Part shown: positions 51,753-64,000 of the stretch, piece after piece
Position numbering within the stretch: position 1 is the stretch's first letter
How the letters are laid out: each line of letters starts with the position of its first letter
Assembly (NCBI GenBank): GCA_029204225.1
Contig: CM055100.1
Location: 53,937,539-54,001,538 of the forward strand
Direction of reading: 5' to 3'
DNA from: Diphasiastrum complanatum
Taxonomy: Eukaryota > Streptophyta > Lycopodiopsida > Lycopodiales > Lycopodiaceae
DNA: 64,000 nt
The notes under the pieces: generated by a model
Told to the model about the DNA's origin: nothing
Database searches by the model: none
The model's input: the letters and a program-made list of their open reading frames with translations, nothing else
Program-made: the position numbers and the translations under genes

Positions 51753-51899
51753 CTACAAATAATAGTTGTGAGTGAGAGGAAGGAGGTGCTGCATCAGATG
51801 GCGCAAAGGCTATTAGAGGAAGCAGAGAGGCTGGCATGTTGGCTTATTCATTATGGAAACCTATGAGTGACGAATTCCCTCTATATGTCTTGTTGCTTC

Positions 51900-52600
51900 T
51901 ACATCACAATCATTGGAGTTGGCTAAATTGTGGCACAAAAGGTTTGGACATCTCAACTTTGCAAGTTTGAAGAAGCCTAAGACATTTAATATGGTAGAAG
52001 ATATTCCTACTATTGAGCAGTCGGAAGGGCATGTATGCGAGGGATGCATACTTGAAAAGTTTCAAAGGAAACCTTTTCCAATTGATGAAACTATAAGGGT
52101 TCTTGATAAATTTGATTTGGTTCATAGTGATGTTTGTGGTTCAATGAGAACCGAGAATCCATTGGAAAGTACAGCAATCAACCAGTTTCGAACTGCCCAA
52201 CACCTCATCAACTTTAGAGCCTAATGTTCATCAAGAACCGCTCATTGTTGTTCAAAATCAGCCTGTAGAAACTGTCGGACAGCAAGGACCAGTTTTGGAA
52301 GATCTTGGACAGCCAAGTGCAATGTCGGAAGATCTTGGACAACAATTTGCAAGAAGAGACATGGTTGTTAGACAGTCTAAAACAGTCCCTTGGTGGCTGT
52401 TGTCGACTTTGCGGGACAACAAAGTAATTTCATTTTATCATGGAAAGACACGTGTCTCTACAAAATCAGTGGACTATGCCGATTTTTCAGATTTTGCTCT
52501 TACATCTCATGGAGACATTGCAGAAGAACTTGATTTTTATGAGCAGGCCAAGGGAGTAAAGTCTGTTGATTTTAAAGCTACGTATATGACTGTATAAAAA
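51900..52600 (+). pseudogene. Copia pre-integrase, integrase start and linker
   Basis: LWHKRFGHLNFASLKKPKTF, CEGCILEKFQRKPFPID zinc region and FDLVHSDVCGSM with the first catalytic Asp. After about 52165 the integrase core is deleted and a linker-like open stretch to 52597 follows. Confidence 0.83.
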
Positions 52601-52639
52601 AGTAGACTCACAGATGGTTTCAATCTAGTTTAATCTCTT

Positions 52640-53820
52640 GGGTGCATCCTGTTGTCACACGATAATCAAATTCAATATTTATTTAAATTTATTACAATGC
52701 ATTAACTCCAACAACTTGGGCTACCAACTAGACATGTTTACCGGTGAAAAGCAATTTAAGCATCCCAAAGTTGTTGAAGATTGAATAAACCATTGGTCAA
52801 GTGATTTTAGCTTGCACAACGTTCCGGAAGAGAAATGAATATCATCTGTGTTGTTGTTTCTAGAAGATCAGGCTTCCTTCTGGTGGAGGGAACTACCTTC
52901 AAAACTTGCGACCTAGGTTGGATTCCTTGAGAAATTTCGGAAGGCCTTCATTGTTGTACACGACTCATAGATGTATATTTGGTTCATAAAATGTCAGATG
53001 GGCGATCAGGAGCTGGAGACATATATCTAGGAGTTTACTGATTTTTTGGCCAAGGTGTCGCTCTTTGGTCGAAAATTGCCTCAATGACAGTTTGTGTACA
53101 GACTACCCACCAATTTTTATCAAAATGAGTGCGAGCACAATGTCCTCCATACTTTGGAAGATGCTATCTAGGTGTGGCGAGAGCCTATGATAGCAAAGTG
53201 ATTGCTTCACATAAGAGCATGCATGGCCAAATGGCCCCAAAACCAAAAACTGATAAACTGAAGAATAAGAAAAAAAAATTGATGAACTAGAAGCGATTGT
53301 TTACTAGAAGGAAAAAAGAAGAAGAAAAAAGCCAGTAGTAAAAGATAAGGTGCAAAACATGGTAATTAAAGAAAATCTTTGCTTTTTGTGCAATAAACTT
53401 GGGCATCATGCAAAATGGTACCCCAAGAAAAAGCACAAATTGTCAAGCCTTCTTTGCAGGTAAACTTCAGGTTGATTTATTAAGAAATTGTGCTTGTGCT
53501 TGTAATTTCAGTATGTTATCATTTCAAGCCTAATCAGTTGTTTCGAGTTAGAGGCAAAATTTTAGGGAAAGATATTAGCATACTGTTTGATTCTGGAACT
53601 TATTTGGAAATCTCATTTGCATTGTGTTATTGTTCATGAGTCTAATGTGAATGTGTTTTCTAATTATAACACCAAAAATTCTCATCAAGAGCAACAAATA
53701 ATGCAAAATTCAAAAAAAGAATTTAGTGACATTTTTCCTAAGCAACTACCTTACGGTCTACCATACTGATAGCCGCCTCATTTTTAGACAACCTTACCGG
53801 TTTAGTCAAAAGGGAGATGT
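52640..53820 (+). pseudogene. Gypsy gag to RT start, same family as the chromovirus
   Basis: Capsid traces at 52780-53200, knuckle [20 protein letters not shown] near 53380-53440 (final Cys changed to Tyr), protease traces at 53470-53620, and at 53650-53810 [29 protein letters not shown]. It corresponds to 11254-12055 of the chromovirus, but with its capsid present. Confidence 0.8.
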
Positions 53821-54904
<1,084 letters not shown>

Positions 54905-55199
54905 GGGAGCTTAAAAATTTCTTGTTGACAAAACCCGAGAGCTAAGAGAGTTTCTCTCTCTAAAAACTCTTGAACTTGCATTATGTATTGACTTAGTTTT
55001 TTCACTTGTGCACTCAAAAGATTTTTTATTTTGTGTATATGAGCTCTTGCCAAGTTACAAAGCTAGTTAGATTGCTCTTGAAAATACAAGTTTGGACTTC
55101 ATAGCTTTATTTGTGTGCAACCTCACATGCATGTATATCTTTGTAGATCTTGTCAAGGTCCTAAAATGAAAATTTTAACAGCCTTAAGTCTAGTGGATT

Positions 55200-55765
55200 G
55201 TTGCATCCATTGAGTATCCCTAATAAGAAATGAGATAATTTTGCAATGGATTTTGTGGTTGGGTTACCGTGGACGAATAATTTGCAATTTCGGTTGTGAT
55301 ACCAGATTGGCTACATTTATTCTCAAACAGACCACTACGAAGGCTTATGATTTGGCTTAGATACCTATTGAGAGTCTATTTAGACTTTACGTATTACCGA
55401 GTGACATTGTGAGCGATCGTGATCCGAAAATTACTGATCACTTCTGGTTGGCCATATCCGCTAAACTGGAAACGGTATTGTGCTTGAGTTCTTCTGATCA
55501 TCCTGAATCAAACAATTAGATGGAAACAACTAGTCACATGATGGAGCAGATACTTTGAGCATATGTTTTCCGACGACAATCTCATTGGGAGAAGTATATG
55601 CCCGTGATTGAGTTTGCCTATAATAGTAATAAGCATTTGGCTTATCGCTCGTTTATGCTTATGTATGATTATGAACCTAGATCGCCCATGAACCTAGATT
55701 GCCCATTGTAGTTGAAACTTGAATGCTCAAGTTTCAAAAAGTAGCAGATTTCCTACATGACATGC
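55200..55765 (+). pseudogene. Gypsy integrase fragment
   Basis: Frame-corrected [41 protein letters not shown] and [14 protein letters not shown], very close to 8880-9440 of the chromovirus. Heavily broken. Confidence 0.8.
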
Positions 55766-55769
55766 AAGA

Positions 55770-56380
55770 AATGAGCATCCTTGAATTTGAAATTGCAGAT
55801 CCTGAGAGAGTTTTTTTTTTGAAGAATTTCAAAATGGCGCAGATTAAAGTCAGACCTCCACTCAATCCTAGTGACTTACAAAAGATTGACATGTCAAAAC
55901 ATATGATTTATTTCACAAAGGGTTGTGAACGACAAAGGTTGTTGAACTTTTTTTTGGACTGTTGAGAGTGCTAGCAAAGGGCCGTCAACCTTTAAAGTTG
56001 TAGGTTATGTGCTTTGTAAGGATACGGTAAAGGACGAGGATGACGGTTTCACATATTTACCAATGAAATCGATCAAAAAAAAAGTGTATCTTTACATTGT
56101 GGAAGACGATTATAAAAAAACTCGACTTTGTGAGCACGCGTTTGTTCAAAATTTCTTTGATGAGGCACTTAAGACTTTGGTAAATCTTTTTATAATCTTT
56201 ACAAATCAAATAATTGCACTTTTATTCTTTTTTGCTTGGTGTGACGAAAATAATTTTCTCTTGTTTTATCTACAGAGTTTGAAGGAGGCTGTACTGATCA
56301 CATTTGAGGCACTAGCTCGAGGTGAAGATCTAGTTATGCCAAGAGCGTCCAAGCCTACTAAACCACGATCTCATCTGTGA
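55770..56380 (+). pseudogene. Unrecognised two- or three-exon host gene fragment
   Basis: After the integrase scrap, the plus strand reads MAQIKVRPPLNPSDLQKIDM SKHMIYFTKGCERQRLLNF, breaks at a run of eight T near 55950, and resumes TVESASKGPSTFKVVGYVLC, YLYIVEDDYKKTRLCEHAFV, QNFFDEALKTL. A donor-like TTTG|GTAAAT at 56181 and acceptor CTACAG at 56276 then join to SLKEAVLITFEALARGEDLV. The style is that of a conserved host protein. I do not recognise the family. Confidence 0.5.
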
Positions 56381-56741
56381 TCCCAGGCAAGGGGTTGACC
56401 ACTTTTGCAAAAAAAAAAAAAAACTATTAAGCTTGAAGAGTCTCGATCGAAGTCCACTGAAATCTACACCCCCCAGTCCCAACTCATGAAGAGGGGATTT
56501 ATGACCATGACTAAGAAAGGCCAAGGTAAAATTCATGCTTAAGAAACCGAGATGAGCTTCCTGGTGCATCTATCTCTAAATAATTTGGGGTTGAATGGGC
56601 AAAACACCATTTCGTGTGAGGATGCATTGCACAGGTGGCAATACCAATGTGTCAATTTGAGATTATGTTTCAAATTGGACACTCGTTGGCTGTATGGTTG
56701 TGTCTACAAACTGGATACCATACATTCTCTCGTCATGGGTA

Positions 56742-57360
56742 CTATAGTTGGTTTTGATCTAACGCATTAGAAGATGATGCTACATCTCTTTGTAAAGCCT
56801 TCAATTTTTTATTAAACTGAGCCGTCAATTGCTCCATCTGCTGTTTGTGAAATGTTGTTATTTGATCCATTAGCAGATCTATTGAAATATTGGAAGCATT
56901 GGAGGTCGATGCTACCGAGGGAGTCAGATGATGGATTGTTGGATAGTTATGAGTTGAATCATCATTTGAGCCTTCATCTTGTTCTTTGATAGCATCTTCC
57001 ATGGCTTCCTGCAATGTAGCGTACTGCTCCTGGCATTTAAGCTCCTTTTTGATGCTTCGTGGTAGTCCAGCTAGGAACCATATAGTCACCGCATGATTGG
57101 GAGTCAGTGCCGTGTTGCATTCAGATCGTAAATATTTGACCCGTTTGATATAGTCCTGGACCCTTTCTCATTTTCCCATTTTGATTTTGCTTAGCAGGAG
57201 AAACGGGTCTTCTAGGAACTTTGTTGGTTAAAGCAGGTGATGAGAGCCTCTTTAACCCCTTCTCATGTGGACTTTTCTTCGACCGATTGGTTGAAGAACC
57301 AATCCTAGGCTGCAGCTACTAATGACATAGGAAACAACTTTAATTTTTCCTGGGTCTTAG
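56742..57360 (-). pseudogene. Retrotransposon gag, minus strand
   Basis: Frame 57089-56742 gives TIWFLAGLPRSIKKELKCQE, then a Thr/Ser-rich linker. Upstream pieces to 57360 (STWEGVKEALITCFNQQ) complete a gypsy-like gag with frameshifts. Confidence 0.7.
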
Positions 57361-57677
57361 ACACAGATAGTAGGTGTTTTTGATATTTTACACTGAATGC
57401 TTAAAATGAGAGAATTTGCTCAATATGGAGCATGAACAACACAAGTGGTTACAGCCTAAATGTGGCGTAACTTTGGATGCTCAATCTTCCGCTCTGTTGC
57501 ACCGTATGGTGAATGCAAGCTGGATGTGCATATATACACGACATTCTTGTGATTACAAGAATTGCTTAACTAATTTATAATTATGAGACTAGTTTAGTTT
57601 AACCAGATGTTGGTTGTGAATTTACTCTACAAATATTTGATGTACAATGACATATGTACAATGTGTTTATCAGTCAC

Positions 57678-57860
57678 ACGAGATGGATGTCTCGATGGAG
57701 TCGAAGTAGTCAGATGACTCGATCGTCGAAGTACTTGGATGACTCAAAGTAGTCGGATGAGTCAATCGTCGGAGTAGTTGGATGAGTCAGATACTTCGGA
57801 TACTTCGGTCGATCATCGAAGTAGTTGAGTGACTTGATGGTCGAAGTAGTTAGAGATGGC
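57678..57860. repeat. Degenerate tandem array (GTCGAAGTAGTCGGATGACTC)
   Basis: About seven diverged units of 20-30 bp built from gtcgaagtagt and ggatgactcgatc, including the palindrome cgatcg. It is similar in style to the palindromic-word islands but more clearly tandem. Confidence 0.75.
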
Positions 57861-58439
57861 CAGGTCTTTGATCTTCTTCAATCGGTTTAAAATGACATTT
57901 GAATGTAGAGATTGATGAGAATGGATACCCTTTGTTCCGGAGATGAGGATTAACTGGAAGGTCGATGTATTTGTCCTTCGAATAGTTCAGCTGATTTGAT
58001 TTTGTGTAGAAAGTCGCAGGTGTCAAACTGCTACACAGAAACTCGTGTAATTTACCAAAAATTACTCTACACACAGAATGAAAGTAGTTTTGTAGGTACT
58101 ACGGTCTGTGTTAAGAAACATGACTAAATATGCAGAATAGCAAAACAGAAAACTATGATTCGTGCATGTATCAGATGAGCAGACAAAAAACCTAAAGAAG
58201 TTGCATATGACCCTAGATCAATGATTAATTCAAGAATAAGAAATGTGCAGAAAGAATCTTGAATAGAATAGAAACACCAAGGAGGAAACTGTGAGCTTAA
58301 TCCTCCTAGAAGTCCCAGAGGCCTACATTTGCTAGCATGCCATGTGCTATGAAATTTCGCAAGCAAGATACGAAGAAAACTTGCAAAACTCGTAGATGAT
58401 GTACTCCTAGAATGTCAAAACCCTGATTCAAGCGCTTAG
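57861..58439. other. Unassigned stretch
   Basis: Nothing recognised on either strand. Confidence 0.5.
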
Positions 58440-59240
58440 GATTCAAATGTCTATTTCAAGTAAGTGTAGTAGTCTTTTAATATTTCAATTTGTATGTGGA
58501 CGACCACTTCTCTTCAGTAAGTATCAAACTAATAAAAGATGAGAAGCGAATGTTGTCTTCAAAATTCAACATGATAGATCTAGACGAAGCTCAATACTAT
58601 CTAGGTATTCTAATCCAAAGAGACAAGACACATAAGTTGATCTATATTACTCCTCAAAGATACATCTACAATATGTTGATCAAACATAATATGATGAATT
58701 GCAAGTTAGCTCACTCACCAATGGAGCTAGGACTCAAATCGTCAAAAGACACTTAGACGATAGAGGAGAAGGAGCATATCCGTGAGGACCCTTATCATTC
58801 GATGGTAAGTTCTCTTATGTATGCAATGACTTGTACTAGACCAGACATAGATTTTGTTATCAGTTTCTTAAGTCAATTTATGACTAATCTTGGTATTACA
58901 CATTGGAAAGCTCTCATTAGAGTCACGAGATATATTTGAGCTACTATGGACCTATGCATTTGTTATGGAGGTTGACAATGATAAACTCAATATTCTTAGT
59001 GGTTATTCAGATGCAAGTTGGGTAGCAGATGTAGAGATTGGTATCCTTCACATGTGGGAACAATGGGCTCCATTACACACTAAGGGAGGTTTACCAATAA
59101 AAAGGACCATAGTTTATTTAGCAAGAGGCTTAGGGGGCTTGAAGTACCTCATATTCTTTAAGCTCAAATGGAAAAGTGAACAAGTGAAAATTGGGGACTA
59201 CACACTTACTCCTTCTTTTCTCCTCTTTTCTCATCTCCTT
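58440..59240 (+). pseudogene. Copia reverse transcriptase C-terminal half
   Basis: LYVDDHFSSVS contains the catalytic YVDD. Then KFNMIDLDEAQYYLGILIQR, KLIYITPQRYIYNMLIKHNM and, after stops, SMVSSLMYAMTCTRPDIDFV, HWKALIRVTRYI. RNase H traces run to about 59150. No LTR was found. Confidence 0.87.
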
Positions 59241-59249
59241 TAATCTTAA

Positions 59250-60400
59250 CTAGGTGGTGGGCTCAAATGATGCCACCTAGCAAGTGCATGATAGCATTGT
59301 ACTTTAACTTGACTATGGTGGGAGATGAGTGAGATAAGAGCTGCAATTGTGTCATGCATGATGAGCCTAGGATATTGATTGTCATGGATTGCATGATGGG
59401 CAAAGGCTTGTGGGGAGGGTTGGACACTTTTAAGCACCCTTGCATAAGGATGGTAGCTCGGGCATGAAAAAATGTAAAGCCCGACAATCAAGCTTCAACT
59501 TGACGTATAAAATTCATGCAAAATGTTCTATTAACTCTTTTTTGGACACGTATGGTAGTTTAATGTCTTTTATGCTCCAAACCAGATCTTATTGAATTCT
59601 TGTGTAAACCAAGAACATTGTACCAAACGACAAAGCATTACCACAAATTCCTTGAATAAACAAAGTGATTATGTAAGATTGCATGGAAGGTAATGAGATA
59701 TTTTCAAATCCTAGTTGCCTTGGCAATGTGGCATAATAGTTAGAACTTAGCACTCCATCTTTTTATCTCAAAGATTGAACTATGATACAAAGTGTGTGCA
59801 TGAGTAGAGAAATGGCAACAATAAAAAAAACATACGCGAGTAGAGATATGACAACAATAAAAAATATACATGAAATAATGTTGTGATTGCAAATTAGGTA
59901 ACCTTTATTTATTGTTGTTGGTGATGATATTGGTGTGCCATGCACATTGAGAGCCTAGGGATGCATGCAAGGAAAAGAAAGAGTGTGAACTTTTTGCTAT
60001 ATATGACTTGCATATGGAGAGGTGCATCTAAAGCATGGGCATAAATGCAAGAAGAAGCGAGAGAGAGAGAGACACAAACTTTTTGCTAATTATGACTTGC
60101 ATATAGAGGCACGTGCATCTAAAGGATCGATTTTTGCAATAAAGTTCTTCGTCATGTGATAAAATAGTTGTGCATATGATTTAAGACATTGACTTTGATC
60201 TTGATTTTTGCATGCACTCCATTGACCAACTTGTACACATTATATTGGCTTTGCATTGCGATATTATGTGATATTATAAGGCCCTAAGAAATGAACTTAA
60301 CAATTTTGCCCAAGCTTTTAAGGATATTTGTTAAAAGCCTCGTGCTAACTAGCAGATGACGGGCCTAGACTCTAGTAGAGCATACAAACATTTTCCCAAA
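59250..60400. other. Unassigned stretch
   Basis: Short direct repeats (gcatgcaaggaaaagaaagagtgtgaactttttgctat.. near 59960 and a similar segment near 60040) but no gene recognised. Confidence 0.45.
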
Positions 60401-60495
60401 AAAGGATGATAAACCCTAAACCTGAGCCTAACAAAATCGAAATCGATCATCGATCACTATTCTCGATTTCATTTTTCCTCGGCTAGCCATCCATC

Positions 60496-60541
<46 letters not shown>

Positions 60542-60607
60542 TTATCTCAAAATCTCATCCAAGACTATAAAAAAACCTAAAAAAACCCTAAAAATTTGAA
60601 AAATATG

Positions 60608-60687
<80 letters not shown>

Positions 60688-61041
60688 ACAATGGCGCTCC
60701 TCTCCTCTTGCGATTTTATATCTTGTTTTTTTCTCTCTCTAGAAACTTCTCTTTCTAAGTTTCAAAAACATGTTTTTATCTCTCTAGAATTTCCCAAAAG
60801 CACATGTGAAATTTTTAAACACACTTCAAATGCTTTTCAACTGCCCTTCAAAGACGTTTTAGGGCAAACGTGGACCAATGAGAATATGCAAAACCCATTT
60901 TGTTTAACTCTGGTGACATTCCTCTCTCTCTCTAACACCTCACATTATTGCTATTTTCTCTCTACAAATCCTAGAAATAGAACCCCAATCCTAAATTAAA
61001 AAACTTTTACGCAGCACACGGTCATCCTTCACGCAACACGT

Positions 61042-61114
<73 letters not shown>

Positions 61115-61859
61115 GATGGCAAATGTACGTTCTTTGTCGTTCTAGAAGTTTCTGCTCATTTTCTCTCTCTAGAAGTTTCTAGAGCCACGTGCCTTCCCAA
61201 CCACACTTCATAATATTTCAAATGCACGCGTGGCCCAATTAGAATACAATAATCATTCTTTTTCCATCACAGCCAACATTCTCTTTATTTTTCATCCTGA
61301 AACCCTAACTGTATTAAAAACCCACTCTCTCCCTGGATCTCACTCTTGCACGCTCTCTCTCCAAACATGGATATATCTTTCTTTCTCTACAGAAAGTTCC
61401 AGAAAAAATTGTACGCTCTCTCTCTCTCTACGTATGTATATATATTTCTCTCTCTAATGAACGTTCCATAAAATGATCTTTTTGTGGGACGTTCCATAAA
61501 ACTGCCCGTCGCGTCAACTGCCTCGTCATTGACGTTTTAGGGCACATGTGGCCCAATCAAAATCAAAGAACCCCCCTTTGTCCACAACCACCTACATTCT
61601 CACTGCTCACATTAACATTATCGCTATTTTTAACCTCAAAATCCTAAATCTTCTCTCTTCTCACTATTTTTTTATAAAAAAAATAAAATATCTGTCTCTT
61701 TATTGACTCACATGAACATTATTGTTCTTTTTCATCTCAAAACCCTAAAAAACCTTAACCGTAAATATGAACACACACACTCTCTCCCCTTCAGAGCCTC
61801 TCTCCTCTCTATCCTTCACCCTCCATCTCCTTCCCTTTGTCTCTCCGCCTTTACTACCA

Positions 61860-61899
<40 letters not shown>

Positions 61900-62290
61900 C
61901 CACCATATCTCTCTCTCCCTCCTTCACCCGCCATCTCCTTCCCTTCTAAGTTCTCTCTCTCTCCCCACATTAGTCTACAACAACAAAGAAAATGGATGAA
62001 AACCTCTCTCTCTCTCTCTCTCTCTCTCAATCCATCACTCACCTTATTGTCTCTTCAAAAATTCTTTAAGCACTTTTTCTCTCTCTAAAATCAACGTGTC
62101 TACCTTTCAACCTCACTTCAATTGCCTTTCTCGTTTGCCCATCAATACATTTTAGAGCAAATGTGGATTGATGAAAATACATTTTAGGGCAACTATGGAC
62201 CAATGAAAATCTACAAAACACCTTTTGTGTATGGGCGCTAACACATAGTCTCTCTCTCTCCACTAACATTTTACTCATTAGGCTTATTAG
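60400..62290 (+). promoter_or_regulatory. CT-rich diverged repeat array upstream of POP1
   Basis: Four diverged modules (about 60.7-60.95, 61.1-61.35, 61.45-61.65 and 62.07-62.28 kb). Each has a ctctctctagaa-like start, then acttcaa.., gttttagggca..gtgg.ccaat (CCAAT box) and caaaaccctaa telo-box words. (CT)n tracts separate them. CCAAT and AAACCCTA words with CT-rich leaders are common in plant housekeeping promoters. Function is inferred from position only. Confidence 0.5.
60498..61110. repeat. Three (CT)n microsatellites
   Basis: 60498-60538, 60610-60684 and 61045-61110, near-perfect CT runs. Further short ones are at 61864-61897 and 62004-62028. Confidence 0.95.
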
Positions 62291-62367
62291 GATTCCTACA
62301 ATGTGGAAGGTGAGTTGATAATAACAATAATCTCGACATTGGTTGGGATGTTTTTATAATTGCAGGT

Positions 62368-62448
62368 TGTGATGTGAATTTGTGGCTAGAGAGAGCTGAT
62401 GAGCAGTTAAAAGCTGGATTGATTGATTGCAAAGCAGGAAGACAGTGG
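62368..62448 (+). other. Short exon-like segment before POP1
   Basis: Acceptor ataattgcag and strong donor TGG|gtgagt bracket 81 nt that can read CDVNLWLERADEQLKAGLID CKAG. It may be a 5' non-coding exon of POP1 or the last exon of a gene whose body lies elsewhere. Not recognised. Confidence 0.4.
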
Positions 62449-62490
62449 GTGAGTTTATACGTATATGAGAGAGAGGTAGTGTGATAGCGT

Positions 62491-63122
62491 ATGGCTGAAA
62501 TGTGTGCGCAGAAACTTCCTACGGGATTAGAAGTGAGACGCTTTGCCAAAGCTCGAGCGCCAGAGCTTCGATCCCTTCATCATGCACTCAAGGCTGTCAT
62601 CAAACATAATAGGGCGCAGGAAGATGTAGGAAAAGCAACATTCCTTCCAGCCCCCCACCGTAGTCTTCGACGCAGAACTACAAGCCACAATAGGAGGAAA
62701 CCCTTTTGGTGGACTCGAAGAAGAAACAGCAATGAAGCGCCCTCCTTCTCCAACAATGACAAAAACAAGCAAAAGCAGTGTATCAATTCAAGTGTGCTTG
62801 AGAAAGCTGAAGCAAGTAATGGCTGCTGCTTGCATGACTCAGATACTGTGTTGATTAAGAGAGGAGTTGGAGAAGGCGAAGCAGGTCAATCAGTTATACA
62901 CACAAAGCCTTTGAAAGGATTCATAAGAAAGCGGAAGGCGAAAGCGAAGAAGCCTTTAAGCAGACGTTTGAGGAGGAGGATTGAGCTGAAAGGGGGCAGC
63001 GATGGACAAGGTGGACGTTCCTCTGACGGCACTCAAAGACTGGCCACGCATTTATGGCATTCAAAGCGCTTTGAGATGAACAAAATGTGGGGCTATTGGC
63101 TTGCCAAAGGTCTCCCTGGGAG
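62491..63122 (+). CDS. POP1: POP1, RNase P/MRP protein subunit, first coding exon
   Basis: POP1 is the large protein of nuclear RNase P and RNase MRP, needed for tRNA 5' processing and rRNA maturation. The exon opens MAEMCAQKLPTGLEVRRFAK, followed by ARAPELRSLHHALK. It then shows RSLRRRTTSHNRRKPFWWTR (family RRR..SHN), a basic SRRLRRRIELKGG segment, and TQRLATHLWHSKRFEMNKMW GY, the POP1 signature T..WH.KRF.M.K.WG. It ends LPGR with the last codon split at AG|GTGAGA (63123), a consensus donor. Later exons lie beyond the window. The ATG at 62491 fits the plant start and follows a CT-rich leader. No frameshift is seen, so the gene is probably live. Confidence 0.88.
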
Positions 63123-63332
63123 GTGAGAGATAGAGAGGGCTTTATTAAAGTGTTCCAAGTACCGAACGGTAGAGAAGAGTGAAAAAGTACATCTCAAGTG
63201 TGACTTCCTGTTTTTATTAATAAAAGATGGGAAAACCCATCAGAGTACAAAGGAATGCATGTTGAAAGCATAAAAGCCATAAGGCGAATTGACACTGTAC
63301 AACTATAACAAAGCAACCATCTCACAGAGTAT

Positions 63333-63611
63333 TTACATAAAGCCTACTGCTTGGTGTAAGTCGCTAGTTAAGACAATTAGAAGTTTAGGTAGTGCAGGAA
63401 GCTGTGAAGCAGCCGTTCCTGCAACTACGGCACGTCGAAGTATTGCAAGTGCCTGAGTGCATTGTAAAGTCATAGAAACTCGTTGACGATAATAAGCCGT
63501 AATGATAGATAAAGGTGAGGCACCACGTCCTTGGAGTTTCGCTGCAAAACCTGCACAACATCTCAAGTATGTTTCTAACGATGGGAGTGTAAAAGTATCT
63601 ACAAAGGAAGC
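63333..63611 (-). CDS. Unrecognised terminal exon, antisense, inside POP1 intron 1
   Basis: The minus strand has an acceptor attaaagcag at 63612-63621, then 92 codons in phase 0: ASFVDTFTLPSLETYLRCCA, AKLQGRGASPLSIITAYYRQ, ALAILRRAVVAGTAASQLPA, ending VGFM and a stop. Balanced composition and a clean splice site argue for a real last exon of a helical protein. An AATAAA-like signal lies downstream near 63225 (minus). I do not recognise the protein. It may belong to a gene starting beyond the window or be a captured exon. Confidence 0.5.
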   Translation of the reverse strand, partial: ASFVDTFTLPSLETYLRCCAGFAAKLQGRGASPLSIITAYYRQRVSMTLQCTQALAILRRAVVAGTAASQLPALPKLLIVLTSDLHQAVGFM

Positions 63612-63751
63612 CTGCTTTAATTCGAATACATCATAACTCTGACTAAGTCAAAACTGAAACTCTCAAAGAACTTTTATAAAAGGAGCTCAGGTCATGCAAA
63701 TGTCTAAAAGTAAACAACTATATGTCTAGAGTGTTACAGTGCAAGTGATAA

Positions 63752-63752
63752 A

Positions 63753-63810
<58 letters not shown>
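63752..63810. repeat. Compound (CT)n(AT)n microsatellite
   Basis: CT run 63752-63780 passing directly into an AT run 63781-63810. Confidence 0.93.
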
Positions 63811-63812
<2 letters not shown>

Positions 63813-63828
63813 TATATCTATATCATAG

Positions 63829-63890
63829 ATCCAGCGGTACTAGGATCCGCGGATCCCGGTACCGCGGATCCATACTGATCCGCGGTACCA
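63829..63890. repeat. Palindromic-word island 11 (GGATCCGCGGATCC / GGTACC)
   Basis: ggatccgcggatcc at 63843-63856 is a perfect 14-bp palindrome, followed by ggtaccgcggatcc and gatccgcggtacc. An A/T core (aatatattaatat..) follows at 63891, the same layout as islands 1, 5 and 8. Confidence 0.8.
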
Positions 63891-64000
63891 TAATATATTA
63901 ATATATTTAATATATATAAATATTTTTTGAACCCTAATTTCCCCCCCCCTCGCTTCATCTCTCTCCCTGCCCATTGCACCCTCTTCCTACTGTTCGCGCC

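Overview
The window is nuclear DNA of a seed plant with a large, retrotransposon-rich genome. The evidence is spliced genes with plant-type exon structure, many Ty1/copia and Ty3/gypsy elements primed by the initiator methionine tRNA, and very long (CT)n/(GA)n tracts. I cannot name the species. A woody angiosperm or another lineage with giant introns would fit. There are no prokaryotic features.

The backbone is one plus-strand host gene, a plant PTP1-type protein tyrosine phosphatase. It runs from an ATG at 4887 to a TAA at 48029, about 43 kb. Its eight exons join in frame with no stop codon and keep the WPD loop and the [10 protein letters not shown] catalytic loop. Two giant introns hold most of the window: intron 1 (5157-19444, about 14.3 kb) and intron 5 (20333-47256, about 26.9 kb). 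Intron 1 contains an old gypsy element split by a chromovirus (7954-12911, target duplication CATAG), whose 5' LTR carries a further solo LTR (target duplication GGGCC). A LINE and two truncated copia elements follow. Intron 5 contains gag-protease-only copia elements, a second LINE fragment, a plus-strand gypsy element split by a minus-strand gypsy element (target duplication ATGAG), a copia element with an unusual LTR junction, and a stray exon that resembles the DNA-repair protein FANCI.

Downstream of PTP1 (48-59 kb) are decayed copia and gypsy fragments and an unrecognised two-exon gene fragment near 56 kb. From about 60.4 kb the sequence becomes a CT-rich promoter-like region made of diverged repeats. 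It leads into the first coding exon of POP1, the RNase P/MRP protein subunit (62491-63122). An unrecognised, well-formed terminal exon lies on the opposite strand just after it (63333-63611).

The oddest signal is about ten short islands made of self-complementary words: CGTACG-, TTCGAA-, TCCGGA-, GGATCC- and GGGCGCCC-like. Most islands use their own word, several form perfect hairpins, and several flank an A/T-rich core. They look like one architecture whose sequence keeps changing, and they match no repeat type I recognise.
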